NCBI RefSeq assembly: GCF_002086695.1
Contig: NZ_MVIH01000003.1
Span: 124,001-188,000, forward strand
Length of the DNA stretch: 64,000 nt
Source: Mycolicibacterium rhodesiae
GTDB lineage: Bacteria; Actinomycetota; Actinomycetes; Mycobacteriales; Mycobacteriaceae
Direction of reading: 5' to 3'
Part shown: one piece after another, positions 8,613 to 17,787 of the stretch
Layout: every line of letters begins with the position of its first letter
How positions within the stretch are numbered: position 1 is the stretch's first letter
Notes under the pieces: generated by a model
The model's database searches: none
Seen by the model: the letters and a program-made list of their open reading frames with translations, nothing else
What the model was told of the DNA's origin: nothing
Made by a program: the position numbers and the translations under genes

Positions 8613-8990
8613 TTAGGACAACAGCAGCAGTGCGGCGGTGACGAGCATGACCACAGCGGTGGCGCCGTGGACGCCGAGGCTGATGGACTTGGCTCCGCCG
8701 TTGCGATGCACGATGACCGCGTCGGCCACGGGAATCACTGTGGCGGCCACCAACATCCAGCCGAGCAGATGCGTGGCGCCGGCGACCATCAGGATGATGA
8801 CGATCAGTCCCGACGCGATATCGCGTACGCCCTTGACGTTCAGATAGGCACTGACGGCCTGCTGGCCGGGGTCGGCAGGCACGCCGTATCCGGCGGCGGC
8901 GACACGCGGTGCGACGATGAAGCGTGCACCGATGAAGATGATGGCAGCGGCGATCAGGCCCGAGAGCGCGTAGCCGATGGTAGTGATCAT
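8613..8990 (-). CDS. DUF4267 family membrane protein
   Basis: Small integral membrane protein of 125 residues with four predicted helices: one at the N-terminus (TTIGYALSGLIAAAIIFIGA), two around residues 60-92 (GLIVIILMVAGATHLLGWML then VAATVIPVADAVIV), and a last one (GVHGATAVVMLVTAALLLL). The segment FIVAPRVAAAGYGVP and AYLNVKGVRDIASGL match the DUF4267 family as I know it; the function of that family is not established. It is the last of three genes on this strand that face a TetR regulator, so it is probably expressed under that repressor. Confidence 0.75.
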   Translation of the reverse strand: MITTIGYALSGLIAAAIIFIGARFIVAPRVAAAGYGVPADPGQQAVSAYLNVKGVRDIASGLIVIILMVAGATHLLGWMLVAATVIPVADAVIVHRNGGAKSISLGVHGATAVVMLVTAALLLLS

Positions 8991-9008
8991 GTGAAAACCT
9001 TTCGCGTA

Positions 9009-9311
9009 TCAGTGAAGTGGATCGAGCAGAATCGTCTGGACGTCGATGATCTGGGCGGTGTCGAAACCCGCCATGTCGGCGGCGAATTCCGCGCTGGCCA
9101 TGATGTGGTGGGTGAGCTGTTCGGGGTCGGCACCGGCCGGGTAGCGGACCAGGGCGACGAGTCGGCGCGCCTCGCCGGAACATTCGGTCCACACGCCTTC
9201 GGTACTCACCCCGAACCTCGGGAACGTGGACAGGTGCCGCTTCCAGTGCACCGTCGCGTATTGCTGCAGGGCTTCTGCGGATCGAAGCGTGTAGATCCTG
9301 AGCTGAAGCAC
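9009..9311 (-). CDS. NIPSNAP family protein
   Basis: Small ferredoxin-like alpha/beta-barrel protein of 100 residues. The opening LQLRIYTLRSAEALQQYATVHW and the region LVALVRYPAGADPEQ are typical of bacterial NIPSNAP/dabb-like proteins, often found with oxidoreductases and polyketide-type genes. I chose the GTG at 9311 because it follows the stop codon of the upstream DUF1772 gene by two bases; a GTG at 9335 would overlap that gene. It is the middle gene of the TetR-facing operon. Its substrate is unknown; such proteins often act on small aromatic or terpenoid molecules (inference). Confidence 0.75.
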   Translation of the reverse strand: MLQLRIYTLRSAEALQQYATVHWKRHLSTFPRFGVSTEGVWTECSGEARRLVALVRYPAGADPEQLTHHIMASAEFAADMAGFDTAQIIDVQTILLDPLH

Positions 9312-9313
9312 GG

Positions 9314-9790
9314 TCAGATCGCCAGTGCCACGCACAGGGCGGTCACCGCAAGACCCTGAAGAGCCGCGCGGGCGTTGATGACCTGGTCCCAGTTCGCCTG
9401 TAGCGCACGCGCATTCGGGAGGTGTTCACCGCCGATGGCGGCCGCGGTCAGCTGGCGGTTGATCGGTGCGCTCACTCGGGTGTAGATCGTGAGCCACACC
9501 AGCAGCAGGGCCACCGCGACGCCCGCGGCAATCGCCTGCGGCCCATGACCACTCGACGCTGCCAGTACCGCGCTTATCGCGCCGGCGAGAACGCCGAGCA
9601 CACCGGGCACCGGCATCCGCTTGTCACCGTATTTGTGAATCAGGCCGGTGATCACGACCAGTGCGTCGTTGTCGACCGCCGCCAGCGCCGGCCTCAGCAC
9701 AATCGCGCAGAACACGTCGGTGCCGTACACCACCGCGGTACCCAAGACGGCGATCGTCGCGGCGATGCGGGTGATGACATCCAGATCCAT
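9314..9790 (-). CDS. DUF1772 (anthrone oxygenase-like) membrane protein
   Basis: Integral membrane protein of 158 residues with four predicted helices (residues 7-30, 62-79, 86-106 and 140-157). The third to fourth helix stretch with VWLTIYTRVSAPINRQLTAA and NWDQVINARAALQ is characteristic of DUF1772, a family that includes fungal anthrone oxygenases. It is the first gene of a three-gene operon (DUF1772, NIPSNAP, DUF4267) transcribed away from a TetR gene, suggesting a regulated response to a small, probably aromatic or lipophilic, compound. Catalysis by this protein is inference. Confidence 0.75.
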   Translation of the reverse strand: MDLDVITRIAATIAVLGTAVVYGTDVFCAIVLRPALAAVDNDALVVITGLIHKYGDKRMPVPGVLGVLAGAISAVLAASSGHGPQAIAAGVAVALLLVWLTIYTRVSAPINRQLTAAAIGGEHLPNARALQANWDQVINARAALQGLAVTALCVALAI

Positions 9791-9816
9791 GGGGAACTCC
9801 TATCGAGGGCAAGTGC

Positions 9817-9879
9817 TAGCAACGCTAACCCTTCGATTTGTCGTTGGCAATAGCAGTGCTATTTGTTCTAGCCGTGCTA
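9817..9879. promoter_or_regulatory. Three-copy TetR operator candidate, TAGC-N3-GCTA
   Basis: The spacer between the DUF1772 gene and the TetR gene holds three 11-bp palindromes of the same form: TAGCAACGCTA at 9817-9827, TAGCAGTGCTA at 9851-9861 (flanked to AATAGC-AGT-GCTATT) and TAGCCGTGCTA at 9869-9879. Centres are 34 and 18 bp apart. Repeated identical half-sites around a divergent promoter are what a TetR dimer recognises. The rightmost copy ends 9 bp before the TetR ATG, so autorepression is likely. Repeats are seen directly; the binding protein is inferred. Confidence 0.7.
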
Positions 9880-9888
9880 CCGTTCGGC

Positions 9889-10473
9889 ATGGCCATCGAC
9901 GACCGCCGTGAGCGTGAACGAGCAGCCCGCCGGCGTCTGATCGTGTCGACGGCGCGCAGCGTCGCCGAGGCCGAGGGCTGGGACGCCGTCACCACCCGCC
10001 GGTTGTCAACGGAGATCGAGTACAGCCAGCCGGTGTTGTACAAGCACTTCACCGGGATGGATCAGATCGCCGATGCGGTCGCGGTCGACGGCTTCGGTGA
10101 GCTGGCGCAGGCGATCCGGGCCACCCACTCCGTCGCCGACGATGCAGGCGGTTCCCTGACCCGGGTCGCGTACGCCTACCTGGACTTCGCCCGGGACAAC
10201 CCGGCGGTCTACGACGCGATGTTCACCCGGGCGACCGGTCTGCGATTCGCGGCCGAGGACACCCCGCCCGAGCTCGAGGCGGCGTTCGGCGAGGTGCGGC
10301 GCGCGGTCGCGGCGGTCGCCGGTGAACGGGACGCGGACACCCTCACCGAGGTGTTCTGGGCGGCGGTGCACGGATTGGTGACGCTGAGCCGGGCCGGCCG
10401 GCTCCGGCCCGGGTACGACGCGGAGCGGGTTCGGCTACTGGTCGACGAGTTCACCGCCGGGCCGAGACACTAG
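9889..10473 (+). CDS. TetR/AcrR family transcriptional regulator (WHG-type C-terminal domain)
   Basis: Predicted dimeric repressor of 194 residues. The N-terminal helix-turn-helix lies around residues 10-60 (RRLIVSTARSVAEAEGWDAV, then TTRRLSTEIEYSQPVLYKHF). The ligand-binding part contains YLDFARDNPAVYDAMF and WAAVHGLVTLSRAGRL, the WHG signature of one TetR C-terminal family. Start is the ATG at 9889; longer in-frame extensions run through the operator region and are unlikely. Divergent from the DUF1772-NIPSNAP-DUF4267 operon, which it presumably represses together with itself. Confidence 0.9.
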   Translation: MAIDDRRERERAARRRLIVSTARSVAEAEGWDAVTTRRLSTEIEYSQPVLYKHFTGMDQIADAVAVDGFGELAQAIRATHSVADDAGGSLTRVAYAYLDFARDNPAVYDAMFTRATGLRFAAEDTPPELEAAFGEVRRAVAAVAGERDADTLTEVFWAAVHGLVTLSRAGRLRPGYDAERVRLLVDEFTAGPRH

Positions 10474-11333
10474 TTCTGCTGCGGGTCCTCCACGACGCCG
10501 GTAGCGCTCTGGGCCCGCTTCTCGTAGGCGGCGCGGGCCGTCGTGTCGAAGTCGAGAAACACCCGATCGGTGCCCATCTTGTTGGACAGCCAACGGCGGC
10601 CGCGCGGCGGCAGGAACATCACGGCGGCGGCCAGGAAGCGCGAGTAACCCGGAACAGAGATCGATGTTGTCGGGTTGTCCAATGCCTTGACCACGGCGGC
10701 GGCGATGTCCTCGGGCTGGACCGGCTTGGTAGCGGCGGTGGTGTGAGTGCCCGAGATCAGCTCGGTATTGGTGAATGTCGGCATGACACAACTGATCTGG
10801 ACACCTTGAGGCGCGTACTCGTCCGCCAGCCCGGTGGACAGTCCGACCACGGCGAACTTCGTCCCGGCGTAGAGGGCCTGGCCGGGTACCGCGAGCATGC
10901 CGGCCATCGAGGCGATGTTCACGATATGACCGCTGCGACGCCGGACCATCTCCGGCAGGACCAGGCGGCAGCCGGTCAGCACGCCGTAGAAGTTGACCTC
11001 CACCGCGGTGCGCACCGCCTGATCGGAGTGGTCGAGGAAGGGTCCGACCGGCATGACCCCGGCGTTGTTGATCAGCACGTCGATGTGCCCGTCGCCGTCG
11101 GCGCGGGCCTTGTCCAGGAACGTGGCGAACGACTCCGGATCGCTCACGTCGAGCGGGTAGCCGGAGACCGGTCCGAGCTTGCTGAGCTGCGCGACGGCCG
11201 ACTCCTCGAGCGCGACGTCCCGGTCGCCGATGACCACCCGCGCGCCGCGTTGCAGAAGGGCCCGCGCTGTTGCGAAACCGATACCCCGAGCGGCGCCGGT
11301 GATCGCGATGGTCTTGCCCCGGATGTTGTCCAT
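10470..11333 (-). CDS. SDR family NAD(P)-dependent oxidoreductase
   Basis: Classical short-chain dehydrogenase of 287 residues. Cofactor loop TGAARGIG is at residues 11-18, the NNAG motif near residue 85, and the catalytic Ser-Tyr-Lys set in NIASMAGMLAVPGQALYAGTK. An acidic DRD after strand 2 favours NAD(H). The C-terminal extension (GYSRFLAAAVMFLPPRGRRW) is hydrophobic and resembles the tail of mycobacterial SDRs linked to lipid metabolism (inference). Start is the ATG at 11333. Convergent with the TetR gene: the two stop codons interlock in CTAG at 10470-10473. Confidence 0.88.
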   Translation of the reverse strand: MDNIRGKTIAITGAARGIGFATARALLQRGARVVIGDRDVALEESAVAQLSKLGPVSGYPLDVSDPESFATFLDKARADGDGHIDVLINNAGVMPVGPFLDHSDQAVRTAVEVNFYGVLTGCRLVLPEMVRRRSGHIVNIASMAGMLAVPGQALYAGTKFAVVGLSTGLADEYAPQGVQISCVMPTFTNTELISGTHTTAATKPVQPEDIAAAVVKALDNPTTSISVPGYSRFLAAAVMFLPPRGRRWLSNKMGTDRVFLDFDTTARAAYEKRAQSATGVVEDPQQN

Positions 11334-11386
11334 GACCCGAAACTTTACAGGTGTCAACTTTTGGATGAAAGAGGCAGAATGGACAG

Positions 11387-11863
11387 GTGAACGGTTTGCG
11401 CTTCGTCCCGGTCGACGAGGGCGACGCGCTCGCCCAGCCGCTATTGGCGGAGCTGGCGGTCGAGTACGCCACCCGGTACGAGGCTCCCGAAGCGGCGGTC
11501 GCGCGGTGGCTGCGCGACCATCCGGCCGGCCAATTCCACCCGCCGGACGGCGGCATGCTCATCGGACTGCTCGGCGATCAGCCGGTGACCGGCGGAGCGT
11601 TCTGTCGCTTCGACGACGACACCGCCGAACTCAAACGGATCTGGACCGACAGCCGGCATCGGCGTCATGGCCATGCCGCCGCGCTTCTCGCCGCCCTGGA
11701 GGCCGAGATCTCGCGGCGCGGTTATCGCCGCATTTACCTCACGACCGGCAACCGGCAGCCCGAGGCCGAAGCGTTGTACGACAGCGCCGGTTACACACGT
11801 CTCGATCAACCGCTGCCCAGCGACGCCGAGCAGTACCCGATCGCCTTCGTCAAAATGCTGTGA
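11387..11863 (+). CDS. GNAT family N-acetyltransferase
   Basis: Acetyl-CoA-dependent acetyltransferase candidate of 158 residues. The core beta4-alpha3 segment AELKRIWTDSRHRRHGHAAALL contains the acetyl-CoA pyrophosphate loop (R-R-H-G-H-A, matching R/Q-x-x-G-x-G/A), followed by RIYLTTGNRQPEAEALYDSAGY, the GNAT motif B. The GTG start at 11387 has a weak GGCAG-type ribosome site. It is divergent from the SDR gene with a 53-bp spacer. Substrate unknown. Confidence 0.85.
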   Translation: MNGLRFVPVDEGDALAQPLLAELAVEYATRYEAPEAAVARWLRDHPAGQFHPPDGGMLIGLLGDQPVTGGAFCRFDDDTAELKRIWTDSRHRRHGHAAALLAALEAEISRRGYRRIYLTTGNRQPEAEALYDSAGYTRLDQPLPSDAEQYPIAFVKML

Positions 11864-11882
11864 GGGCAGGCGGATTCACGAC

Positions 11883-12617
11883 TCAGGCCTTAGTCGCCTG
11901 ACGCGCCGCTTCGCGAACAGGTCCGATCCACAGGTCGCCGTGCCCGGGAATCAGCACATCGACGTCCAGTGCCGCCAACGCTGACAGGCTGCGCACACAG
12001 CCCGGTTCGTCGTGGTTGAACACCCGGTGCAGTAACTGCGGACCCTTGGTCGGGGACAACGGGTGTCCGGTCACCAGAGCGTCGCCACTGACGAGGACGT
12101 CGTCGACGATGTAGGAGCAGTGCCCGCCGGTGTGGCCCGGCGTCGGAACGGCCCGCGGCCGGCCCGGCAGCGTCTCGGCGACGGCCGGCGTGAGGACGCC
12201 GGCTGTAGGGATGCCATCGTGGATGAGCGCACCCTTGCGCACAATGTCCAGCGACCACTTCACCCAGCGGGGCTGCCAGGCGTGCAGCACCAGGTCGACC
12301 GGGGACGCCTGCTGCAGATACTCGCGTTTGGCGTGGCCGACCTCGTCGGCGTGGCAGTAGACCGGTGTGCCGTGCGTGTTGGCGAACCAGATCGCGGTGC
12401 CGAGGTGGTCGACGTGTGCGTGAGTCAGCAGAATTGCCGTCACATCGGTCGGGCCGAACCCGAGTTCGGTCAGCGAGGCCAGGACGTCATCGCGGCTGCC
12501 GGGGAATCCGGCGTCGATCAGCATCACGCCCGCGTCGTCGGCGACCACCGTCCAATTGACCAGCGGCGTCTGCACCATGTGCACGCGATCGGTGATAGCG
12601 GTCAGTGCCACGGCCAT
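11883..12617 (-). CDS. MBL-fold metallo-hydrolase (Rv0406c-like)
   Basis: Metallo-beta-lactamase-fold hydrolase of 244 residues, cytoplasmic. All metal-binding motifs are present: LLTHAHVDHLG (HxHxDH), PTPGHTGGHCSY (His), VLVSGDALV (bridging Asp) and LIPGHGD (His). The start is the ATG at 12617; in-frame sequence further upstream runs antisense through fgd1 and was rejected. Divergent from fgd1, as its counterpart Rv0406c is in M. tuberculosis, which supports orthology. The physiological substrate is not known. Confidence 0.88.
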   Translation of the reverse strand: MAVALTAITDRVHMVQTPLVNWTVVADDAGVMLIDAGFPGSRDDVLASLTELGFGPTDVTAILLTHAHVDHLGTAIWFANTHGTPVYCHADEVGHAKREYLQQASPVDLVLHAWQPRWVKWSLDIVRKGALIHDGIPTAGVLTPAVAETLPGRPRAVPTPGHTGGHCSYIVDDVLVSGDALVTGHPLSPTKGPQLLHRVFNHDEPGCVRSLSALAALDVDVLIPGHGDLWIGPVREAARQATKA

Positions 12618-12693
12618 GCCGCGAGTGTAGGCCCGCGCCCCCGAGTAGGACTCGGCCACTCGCTGTGCACCAAAGGGGAGTAGAAACGAGAGC

Positions 12694-13704
12694 GTGGCTG
12701 AACTGAAACTGGGATACAAGGCGTCGGCGGAGCAGTTCGCGCCGCGTGAGCTGGTCGAGCTGGCGGTGCTGGCCGAGGCGCACGGGATGGACAGCGCGAC
12801 GGTGAGCGACCACTTCCAGCCGTGGCGGCACGAGGGCGGGCACGCACCGTTCTCACTGGCGTGGATGACCGCGGTCGGTGAGCGCACCAAGCGGCTTATC
12901 CTCGGCACGTCGGTGCTGACCCCGACCTTCCGGTACAACCCCGCCGTGATCGCCCAGGCGTTCGCCACGATGGGGTGCCTGTACCCGGATCGCATCTTCC
13001 TCGGGGTCGGCACCGGAGAGTCGCTCAACGAGATCGCCACCGGCTACGAGGGGGAGTGGCCGGAGTTCAAGGAACGCTACGCCCGGCTGCGCGAGTCGGT
13101 GCGGCTGATGCGTGAGCTGTGGCTGGGCGACCGGGTCGATTTCGACGGTGAGTACTACAAGACCAAGGGCGCCTCCATCTACGACGTGCCCGAAGGCGGC
13201 ATCCCGATCTACATTGCCGCCGGTGGTCCGCAGGTGGCCAAGTACGCCGGCCGCGCGGGTGACGGATTCATCTGCACCTCCGGCAAGGGCGAGGAACTCT
13301 ACAAGGACAAGCTGATCCCGGCGATGAAAGAGGGCGCCGAGGCAGCGGGCAAGAACGCCGACGACATCGACCGGATGATCGAGATCAAGATCTCCTATGA
13401 CACCGATCCCGAACTGGCGCTGGAGAATACGCGGTTCTGGGCGCCGCTGTCGCTGACCGCCGAGCAGAAGACCAACATCCACGATCCCCTCGAGATGGAG
13501 AAGGCCGCCGACGAGCTGCCCATCGAGCAGGTCGCCAAACGGTGGATCGTGGCATCCGATCCCGACGAAGCGGTCGAAAAGGTCGGCGACTACGTCAAAT
13601 ACGGTCTCAACCACCTGGTGTTCCACGCCCCAGGGCATGACCAGCGCCGGTTCCTCGAGTTGTTCCAGAGGGATCTGGGGCCGCGGCTGCGCAAGTTGGG
13701 TTAG
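12694..13704 (+). CDS. fgd1: F420-dependent glucose-6-phosphate dehydrogenase
   Basis: Oxidises glucose-6-phosphate to 6-phosphogluconolactone with coenzyme F420, the main source of F420H2 in mycobacteria and needed for activating nitroimidazoles. The 336-residue luciferase-like TIM barrel reads as Fgd1 throughout: [36 protein letters not shown] (containing the active-site His/Trp region), [51 protein letters not shown]. Start is GTG at 12694, with AAACGAGAG just upstream. In M. tuberculosis the next gene is pta; here the following 28 kb are exopolysaccharide genes. Its stop interlocks with that of the convergent epimerase gene (TTAG, 13701-13704). Confidence 0.97.
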   Translation: MAELKLGYKASAEQFAPRELVELAVLAEAHGMDSATVSDHFQPWRHEGGHAPFSLAWMTAVGERTKRLILGTSVLTPTFRYNPAVIAQAFATMGCLYPDRIFLGVGTGESLNEIATGYEGEWPEFKERYARLRESVRLMRELWLGDRVDFDGEYYKTKGASIYDVPEGGIPIYIAAGGPQVAKYAGRAGDGFICTSGKGEELYKDKLIPAMKEGAEAAGKNADDIDRMIEIKISYDTDPELALENTRFWAPLSLTAEQKTNIHDPLEMEKAADELPIEQVAKRWIVASDPDEAVEKVGDYVKYGLNHLVFHAPGHDQRRFLELFQRDLGPRLRKLG

Positions 13705-14792
13705 GAGCGGTCCGAATTCTCGAAACCGGCAAAGCGCAGCCACTTTCCGGCCGCGGTCATCAGTTCATCGAACGGCTTGAGCTGCAGACCGGGATAGTGT
13801 TCGGCGAACTTTGTTGACGGCAGTTTTCTCGCTGTGCCCTGAAGCCACCAAATCTGCTTGCTCACATCGGGTTCGGGGACGATCAATTGTGGTTCGGAAA
13901 TCGGCGGCGAGAGCCGATCCCGCAACGCTTGCTTGATACGGCCCTTGGTGTCACCGGTCATCCGACGTTTGACGGCGCGCGCGGGTGCGACGTTGAACAG
14001 CTTTTGCCGCACCGCATGAAGTCGGCTCTCCCGGAACGCTGATTCGGGCAGCATCCGGACAGTCGACGGGTCGACGCGCACTTCGTGGGCGATCGCGCGA
14101 TAGAACTCTGCCCACGTGTGCGTCTCCGCGTCGGAGATATTGAAGACACCGGAGCTGGGGTGGGGGGAGTCCGCGAGTTGAAGGAGATGGGCCATGAGGT
14201 TGTCCACATGGATCAGATTGCAGATCCCGCGCCCTTCGTTGAACAGGTAGGCGGTGCCGTCGAGCAGTGCCTTGGCGGGATCGACCAACCATCCCGCACC
14301 CGGTCCCCAGACCAGTCCCGGGCGCAGAATCACCACCTTCACCGGACCATCCGGCTGGGACCGCAACCACGCTTCGGCTGCCCGTTTTCCGTGGGCGTAC
14401 TCCATCCAGTGCGGGCTGTCGGCCACCGAATCATCGCTCAGCTCGGGCTCTTCGGCTCTTCCGAACACCTCACCGGAGCTCATGTGCACGAACAGCGGAA
14501 CTTGCGCCTCCTGGCATGCGGTGTACATGGCTTGCACGTCGCCGAGGATGCGCCGATCGTCTGCCAGGGTCAGGTTCACCACCATTCCGCATCCCCTGAG
14601 CAGTGGAACCAGAGATGCCGCATCGCCGGCGTCACCGAGTGCGAGCCGCGTGCCGAACCGCGCCAATCGCCCTTGACTGCGCGGTGATCGGACGATGGGA
14701 ACGATCGGTATGTCTTCGAGGAGTTCGGCACGTTCGACGAGGCGGGCACCCACGAAGCTCGCCGCTCCGATGATTGCGATGGGCTTCGTCAC
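13701..14792 (-). CDS. NAD-dependent epimerase/dehydratase family protein
   Basis: Extended-SDR sugar-nucleotide-type enzyme of 363 residues. The Rossmann entry is degenerate for the family ([19 protein letters not shown] in place of TGxxGFxG). The catalytic set is recognisable: HMSSGEVFG (Ser) and [11 protein letters not shown], where Tyr and Lys are spaced Yxxx[12 protein letters not shown] and [13 protein letters not shown] are typical of sugar epimerases. The C-terminal ~90 residues, with a basic stretch and [17 protein letters not shown], are not family core. Start is the GTG at 14792, overlapping the Gfo/Idh stop (GTGA). Probably modifies a nucleotide- or lipid-linked sugar of the exopolysaccharide (inference). 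Confidence 0.82.
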   Translation of the reverse strand: MTKPIAIIGAASFVGARLVERAELLEDIPIVPIVRSPRSQGRLARFGTRLALGDAGDAASLVPLLRGCGMVVNLTLADDRRILGDVQAMYTACQEAQVPLFVHMSSGEVFGRAEEPELSDDSVADSPHWMEYAHGKRAAEAWLRSQPDGPVKVVILRPGLVWGPGAGWLVDPAKALLDGTAYLFNEGRGICNLIHVDNLMAHLLQLADSPHPSSGVFNISDAETHTWAEFYRAIAHEVRVDPSTVRMLPESAFRESRLHAVRQKLFNVAPARAVKRRMTGDTKGRIKQALRDRLSPPISEPQLIVPEPDVSKQIWWLQGTARKLPSTKFAEHYPGLQLKPFDELMTAAGKWLRFAGFENSDRS

Positions 14793-15874
14793 GGACGGCC
14801 CGCCTTCCAGTGCTTGGCTCGCGCGGCTGCCTGTTCGTCTTCCGGCAGCCAAGAACAATCCAGTGCTTCTGCGTTTTCGTAGGCCTGCTCGATCGCGGCT
14901 TGGACACTCGCGGCCTGAACACCGGTGACGGGAAACGGTTCTCCGTAGCGAATGCACCGCAGCATGGCGACCAGTTCGGCATCGAAGCAGGGACGGAGAT
15001 TGCCGGGCCGGATTCGCTTGCCGCCTCCTGGCGTGAGGTCCGTGGGCCAGGACGTGGTGGTCGGTATCAGTGACCATCCCTGTGGGGTCTTGCGGCTGTA
15101 GGTGCGAAGGTCTCCGCCGTCGAGCTTCACCTCGCCCAAGGGTCCGCGTATCCACAGACCGTTGTTCAACGGGTACTCCCAGCTGACCTGCATGATGCCT
15201 CGTGCTCGCGGAAACATCAGTTCCAGAAGCGAATTCGTCTCGACGCCATCGTCCAGGCTGTCGTCGAACGAGCGAGTGACCACCGGGTCGCCGAAAATCC
15301 AGGTCAACAGGTCCAGCATGTGCACACCGATATCCAACAGCGCGCCGCCGCCTGCTCGTTCGCGCCGGAACGCCGCATCGGTGGCCGCCTGCCAGCCGTA
15401 GGTACTTCCTTCGCGATAGGTGAACTCGAGTTCAGTCCCGAGTTCGCCGCTCGCGACAAGCCGTGCGACGTCGGCGAAATTCGAGTAGAACCGCCGGGGA
15501 TATGCCACCCCCAGCACCCGGTCGGCCTTTGCGGCCGCGGCGTTCATCCGATCCGCCTCGGCCACTGTCGTCGTCATCGGCTTCTCGCACAGGACGTGGC
15601 AACCGTGTTCGAATGCCACACACGCATGCTCGGCATGGAAGCCCGGCGGAGAGGCGACGATCGCGAGATCGTAAGAGTTGTCCTGAAACGCCGCGTCGCA
15701 ATCGGGGAAGTGGCGAGCCCGCTTGAACCGAGACGCGATTTGGCGTCCTCGCGATTCGTTGGGATCGACGACGCCCAGGACCTCGATGGCCTTGGCCTTT
15801 TCCATCCGACGCAGGGGTGGTCGGTAATGCTCCCCGACCACCGCTCCCGCGCCGATCAAGAGGACTCTGATCAT
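14789..15874 (-). CDS. Gfo/Idh/MocA family oxidoreductase
   Basis: NAD(P)-dependent sugar oxidoreductase of 361 residues. The N-terminal Rossmann domain has VLLIGAGAVVGEHYRPPL, and the catalytic Lys sits in the hallmark HVLCEKPMTTT (about residue 97). The C-terminal domain contains GGGALLDIGVHMLDLLTWIFG, where the His/Asp pair contacts the sugar. Family members in polysaccharide clusters oxidise or dehydrate UDP-sugars or inositol. It is coupled to the downstream epimerase through a GTGA overlap and lies 72 bp after the flippase start-proximal gene, so the three probably form one operon. Substrate not assignable. Confidence 0.88.
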   Translation of the reverse strand: MIRVLLIGAGAVVGEHYRPPLRRMEKAKAIEVLGVVDPNESRGRQIASRFKRARHFPDCDAAFQDNSYDLAIVASPPGFHAEHACVAFEHGCHVLCEKPMTTTVAEADRMNAAAAKADRVLGVAYPRRFYSNFADVARLVASGELGTELEFTYREGSTYGWQAATDAAFRRERAGGGALLDIGVHMLDLLTWIFGDPVVTRSFDDSLDDGVETNSLLELMFPRARGIMQVSWEYPLNNGLWIRGPLGEVKLDGGDLRTYSRKTPQGWSLIPTTTSWPTDLTPGGGKRIRPGNLRPCFDAELVAMLRCIRYGEPFPVTGVQAASVQAAIEQAYENAEALDCSWLPEDEQAAARAKHWKAGRP

Positions 15875-15946
15875 CGACAGCCTTTCCCCCCGGCCAACAG
15901 GCCCAATTTCGCGGTCAAGCCTAGTACCTCAGGGACTCACGCACGA

Positions 15947-17485
15947 TCAATCCTGCTCTGCGCGCTCTGTTGTGGGCGGTGACACCGGCCCCACGATGAG
16001 AGAGGCCAACGGCCGCGCGCGGGCCGGAACGCGCGAGAGGAGTCGACGTGCCAGCTCCGGATCCACCAGCCGCATCGCGCCGAACACGCGCAAAGCAACC
16101 AGGTACGTGACGACCGCGGCGGGTGTGGCCACCGCCAATGACCAAGCACCGCCGGTGTTTACGACGATGACATAAGCGACCGCGCCCTGTGCCACTGCGG
16201 CGAGCCCTATCACGCCCAATGCGCGATAGGGCGGATGGAATCCCAATTGGACTGCTGCGCAGACCATTTCGATGGCAATGACCAGAACCATGACGATCCC
16301 GCGCGACCAGGCCGCCCCCATCAGGTCGTAGCGGGGTATCAACACAAAGCCAAGCAAGACCACGCCAACCAGGCCAACTGCATTGGAAAACAACAGGATC
16401 CGAGTCTTGCCCAAGCTCAGGATGAGCTGCAGGGTGGTGCCGCCGAGACTGCTGAATGCCAGGGCGATCAGTAGTATGGACGCAACGGGGGCGGCGTCGG
16501 CGAAATCCGCGCCGAAAATGAACGGTATCAAGGCTGGTGCGATCGCCGCGAGACCGAGGCAGAGTGGCAACATCAGCATGGCCATGAGCGCCGTCATCGT
16601 CTTGTAGAGGCTCATCATGTGGGCGTGCGCGCCCTGGCCGCTCTGCTCGCTGAACCGTGGCAAGAGTGCCGAGAGCAGGAGCTGGGGCAGCTGTGCCGCT
16701 ATCTCGGCCACCGTCAGCGCCACTGCGAACAAGCCGACAGCCGCGAGGGTGGCGTAGTGCTCGAGGAAGATGACCTGCGTTCGGCCGAAAACGAGATTGC
16801 CGATGATGGCGATCGTCCAGCTGACCGCCGTGAATCCGATGAGTTCTCGTCGCAGATCCCGCTCGACTCGAGGCTTCTTCCGCAGCTGCGAGAAGACTCG
16901 GCTGGCCGGCACAATGGTGCCCGCGACATTGCCTGCCAGGGCTCCCGGAATGCCGAACAGCCACGCGCCCACCACGGTTGTTGTGACCCTGAGCCCGGCC
17001 GAGACTGTCGACACCCGTGCGAGTGTGTCGAAGCGCTGTTCGCCCCTCAGATTGAACAGATACAAGTCGGACATGCGCCAGCAGATGAACCAGGTCAACG
17101 CGACCACGATCACGATGATCTGCGATTGCGCAGAACCCCCCCGGAGTGCGCCTCTGCCCGGCCCGTCGAGCCACAAGAACAACACCACGCCGACCACGAG
17201 CGCGACCACCATCGACAGCCGGGTGATCGCCCCGATGAGCCCATCGACCTCATCGTTGCGGTCCGCCGCGCGGAGGTTCGGAATGAAGCGTTGCTGCACG
17301 ACATCGCTGCCCATGGTGGCGACGGCTATCGCGACCGTGACGCACCAGATGACGTACGCGACGACGCCGAGATCGTCGGGCCCCAGCAGCCGCGCCGCGA
17401 TCGCGCTGCCGACGAAACCGGAAAGCGTGATGGCGGCGCCCGAAAGGGCGCCGAGAAGCGTGTTGCGGGCAAAGTTCGGCGCCAT
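15947..17485 (-). CDS. Wzx-like polysaccharide flippase (oligosaccharide flippase family)
   Basis: Integral membrane protein of 512 residues with about 12-14 predicted helices across its length, typical of MATE-like Wzx proteins that flip undecaprenyl- or decaprenyl-linked oligosaccharide units across the membrane. The opening NTLLGALSGAAITLSGFVGSAI, the charged loop QRFIPNLRAADRNDEVDGLI and SRVFSQLRKKPRVERDLRRE match polysaccharide_synt family architecture. Start is the ATG at 17485 with GGGGAATGAGG upstream. It begins the leftmost operon of the exopolysaccharide block, followed by Gfo/Idh and epimerase genes. Identity as flippase is from fold-level features. Confidence 0.85.
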   Translation of the reverse strand: MAPNFARNTLLGALSGAAITLSGFVGSAIAARLLGPDDLGVVAYVIWCVTVAIAVATMGSDVVQQRFIPNLRAADRNDEVDGLIGAITRLSMVVALVVGVVLFLWLDGPGRGALRGGSAQSQIIVIVVALTWFICWRMSDLYLFNLRGEQRFDTLARVSTVSAGLRVTTTVVGAWLFGIPGALAGNVAGTIVPASRVFSQLRKKPRVERDLRRELIGFTAVSWTIAIIGNLVFGRTQVIFLEHYATLAAVGLFAVALTVAEIAAQLPQLLLSALLPRFSEQSGQGAHAHMMSLYKTMTALMAMLMLPLCLGLAAIAPALIPFIFGADFADAAPVASILLIALAFSSLGGTTLQLILSLGKTRILLFSNAVGLVGVVLLGFVLIPRYDLMGAAWSRGIVMVLVIAIEMVCAAVQLGFHPPYRALGVIGLAAVAQGAVAYVIVVNTGGAWSLAVATPAAVVTYLVALRVFGAMRLVDPELARRLLSRVPARARPLASLIVGPVSPPTTERAEQD

Positions 17486-17787
17486 CTACCTCATTCCCCT
17501 AGTGACGCCTACCGCAACCGGCGCGATGCACGGCGATCATGTTGCTACCTCCGCGATTTCGCCGATGCCCCCATCGATGACGCCCTCATTTCTGTTGATA
17601 TCAGAACGAGAGGCCCGTCAGCTGTGCCCAAGATATCGCGGCGGCGGTCATGGCACTGGGATGATCGCAGATTCGTCGGCGCGCGTTGAGCTCTTGGTGG
17701 CCAGATCCCGCGGCTAGACTTCGGCATGGCGAAGGTACGGAATCTGCCGCCACATGCGGGTTTCGTGAATGTGGACGAGGGGGCCCA
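17486..17787. promoter_or_regulatory. Divergent intergenic region between flippase and AsnB genes
   Basis: A 302-bp spacer between divergent starts. No credible gene is in it: in-frame extension of AsnB leftwards has no signal and lacks the required N-terminal Cys. A TAGACT at 17715-17720 could serve as a -10 for asnB. An AT-richer patch around 17585-17605 (TTTCTGTTGATATC) is the likeliest site for the flippase promoter. No strong palindrome was found. Promoter placement is inference. Confidence 0.35.

Noticed and set aside
16619..17689. 356-codon forward frame over the flippase gene
   Set aside because: Hydrophilic low-quality product lying opposite a clear polytopic membrane protein with its own start and ribosome site.
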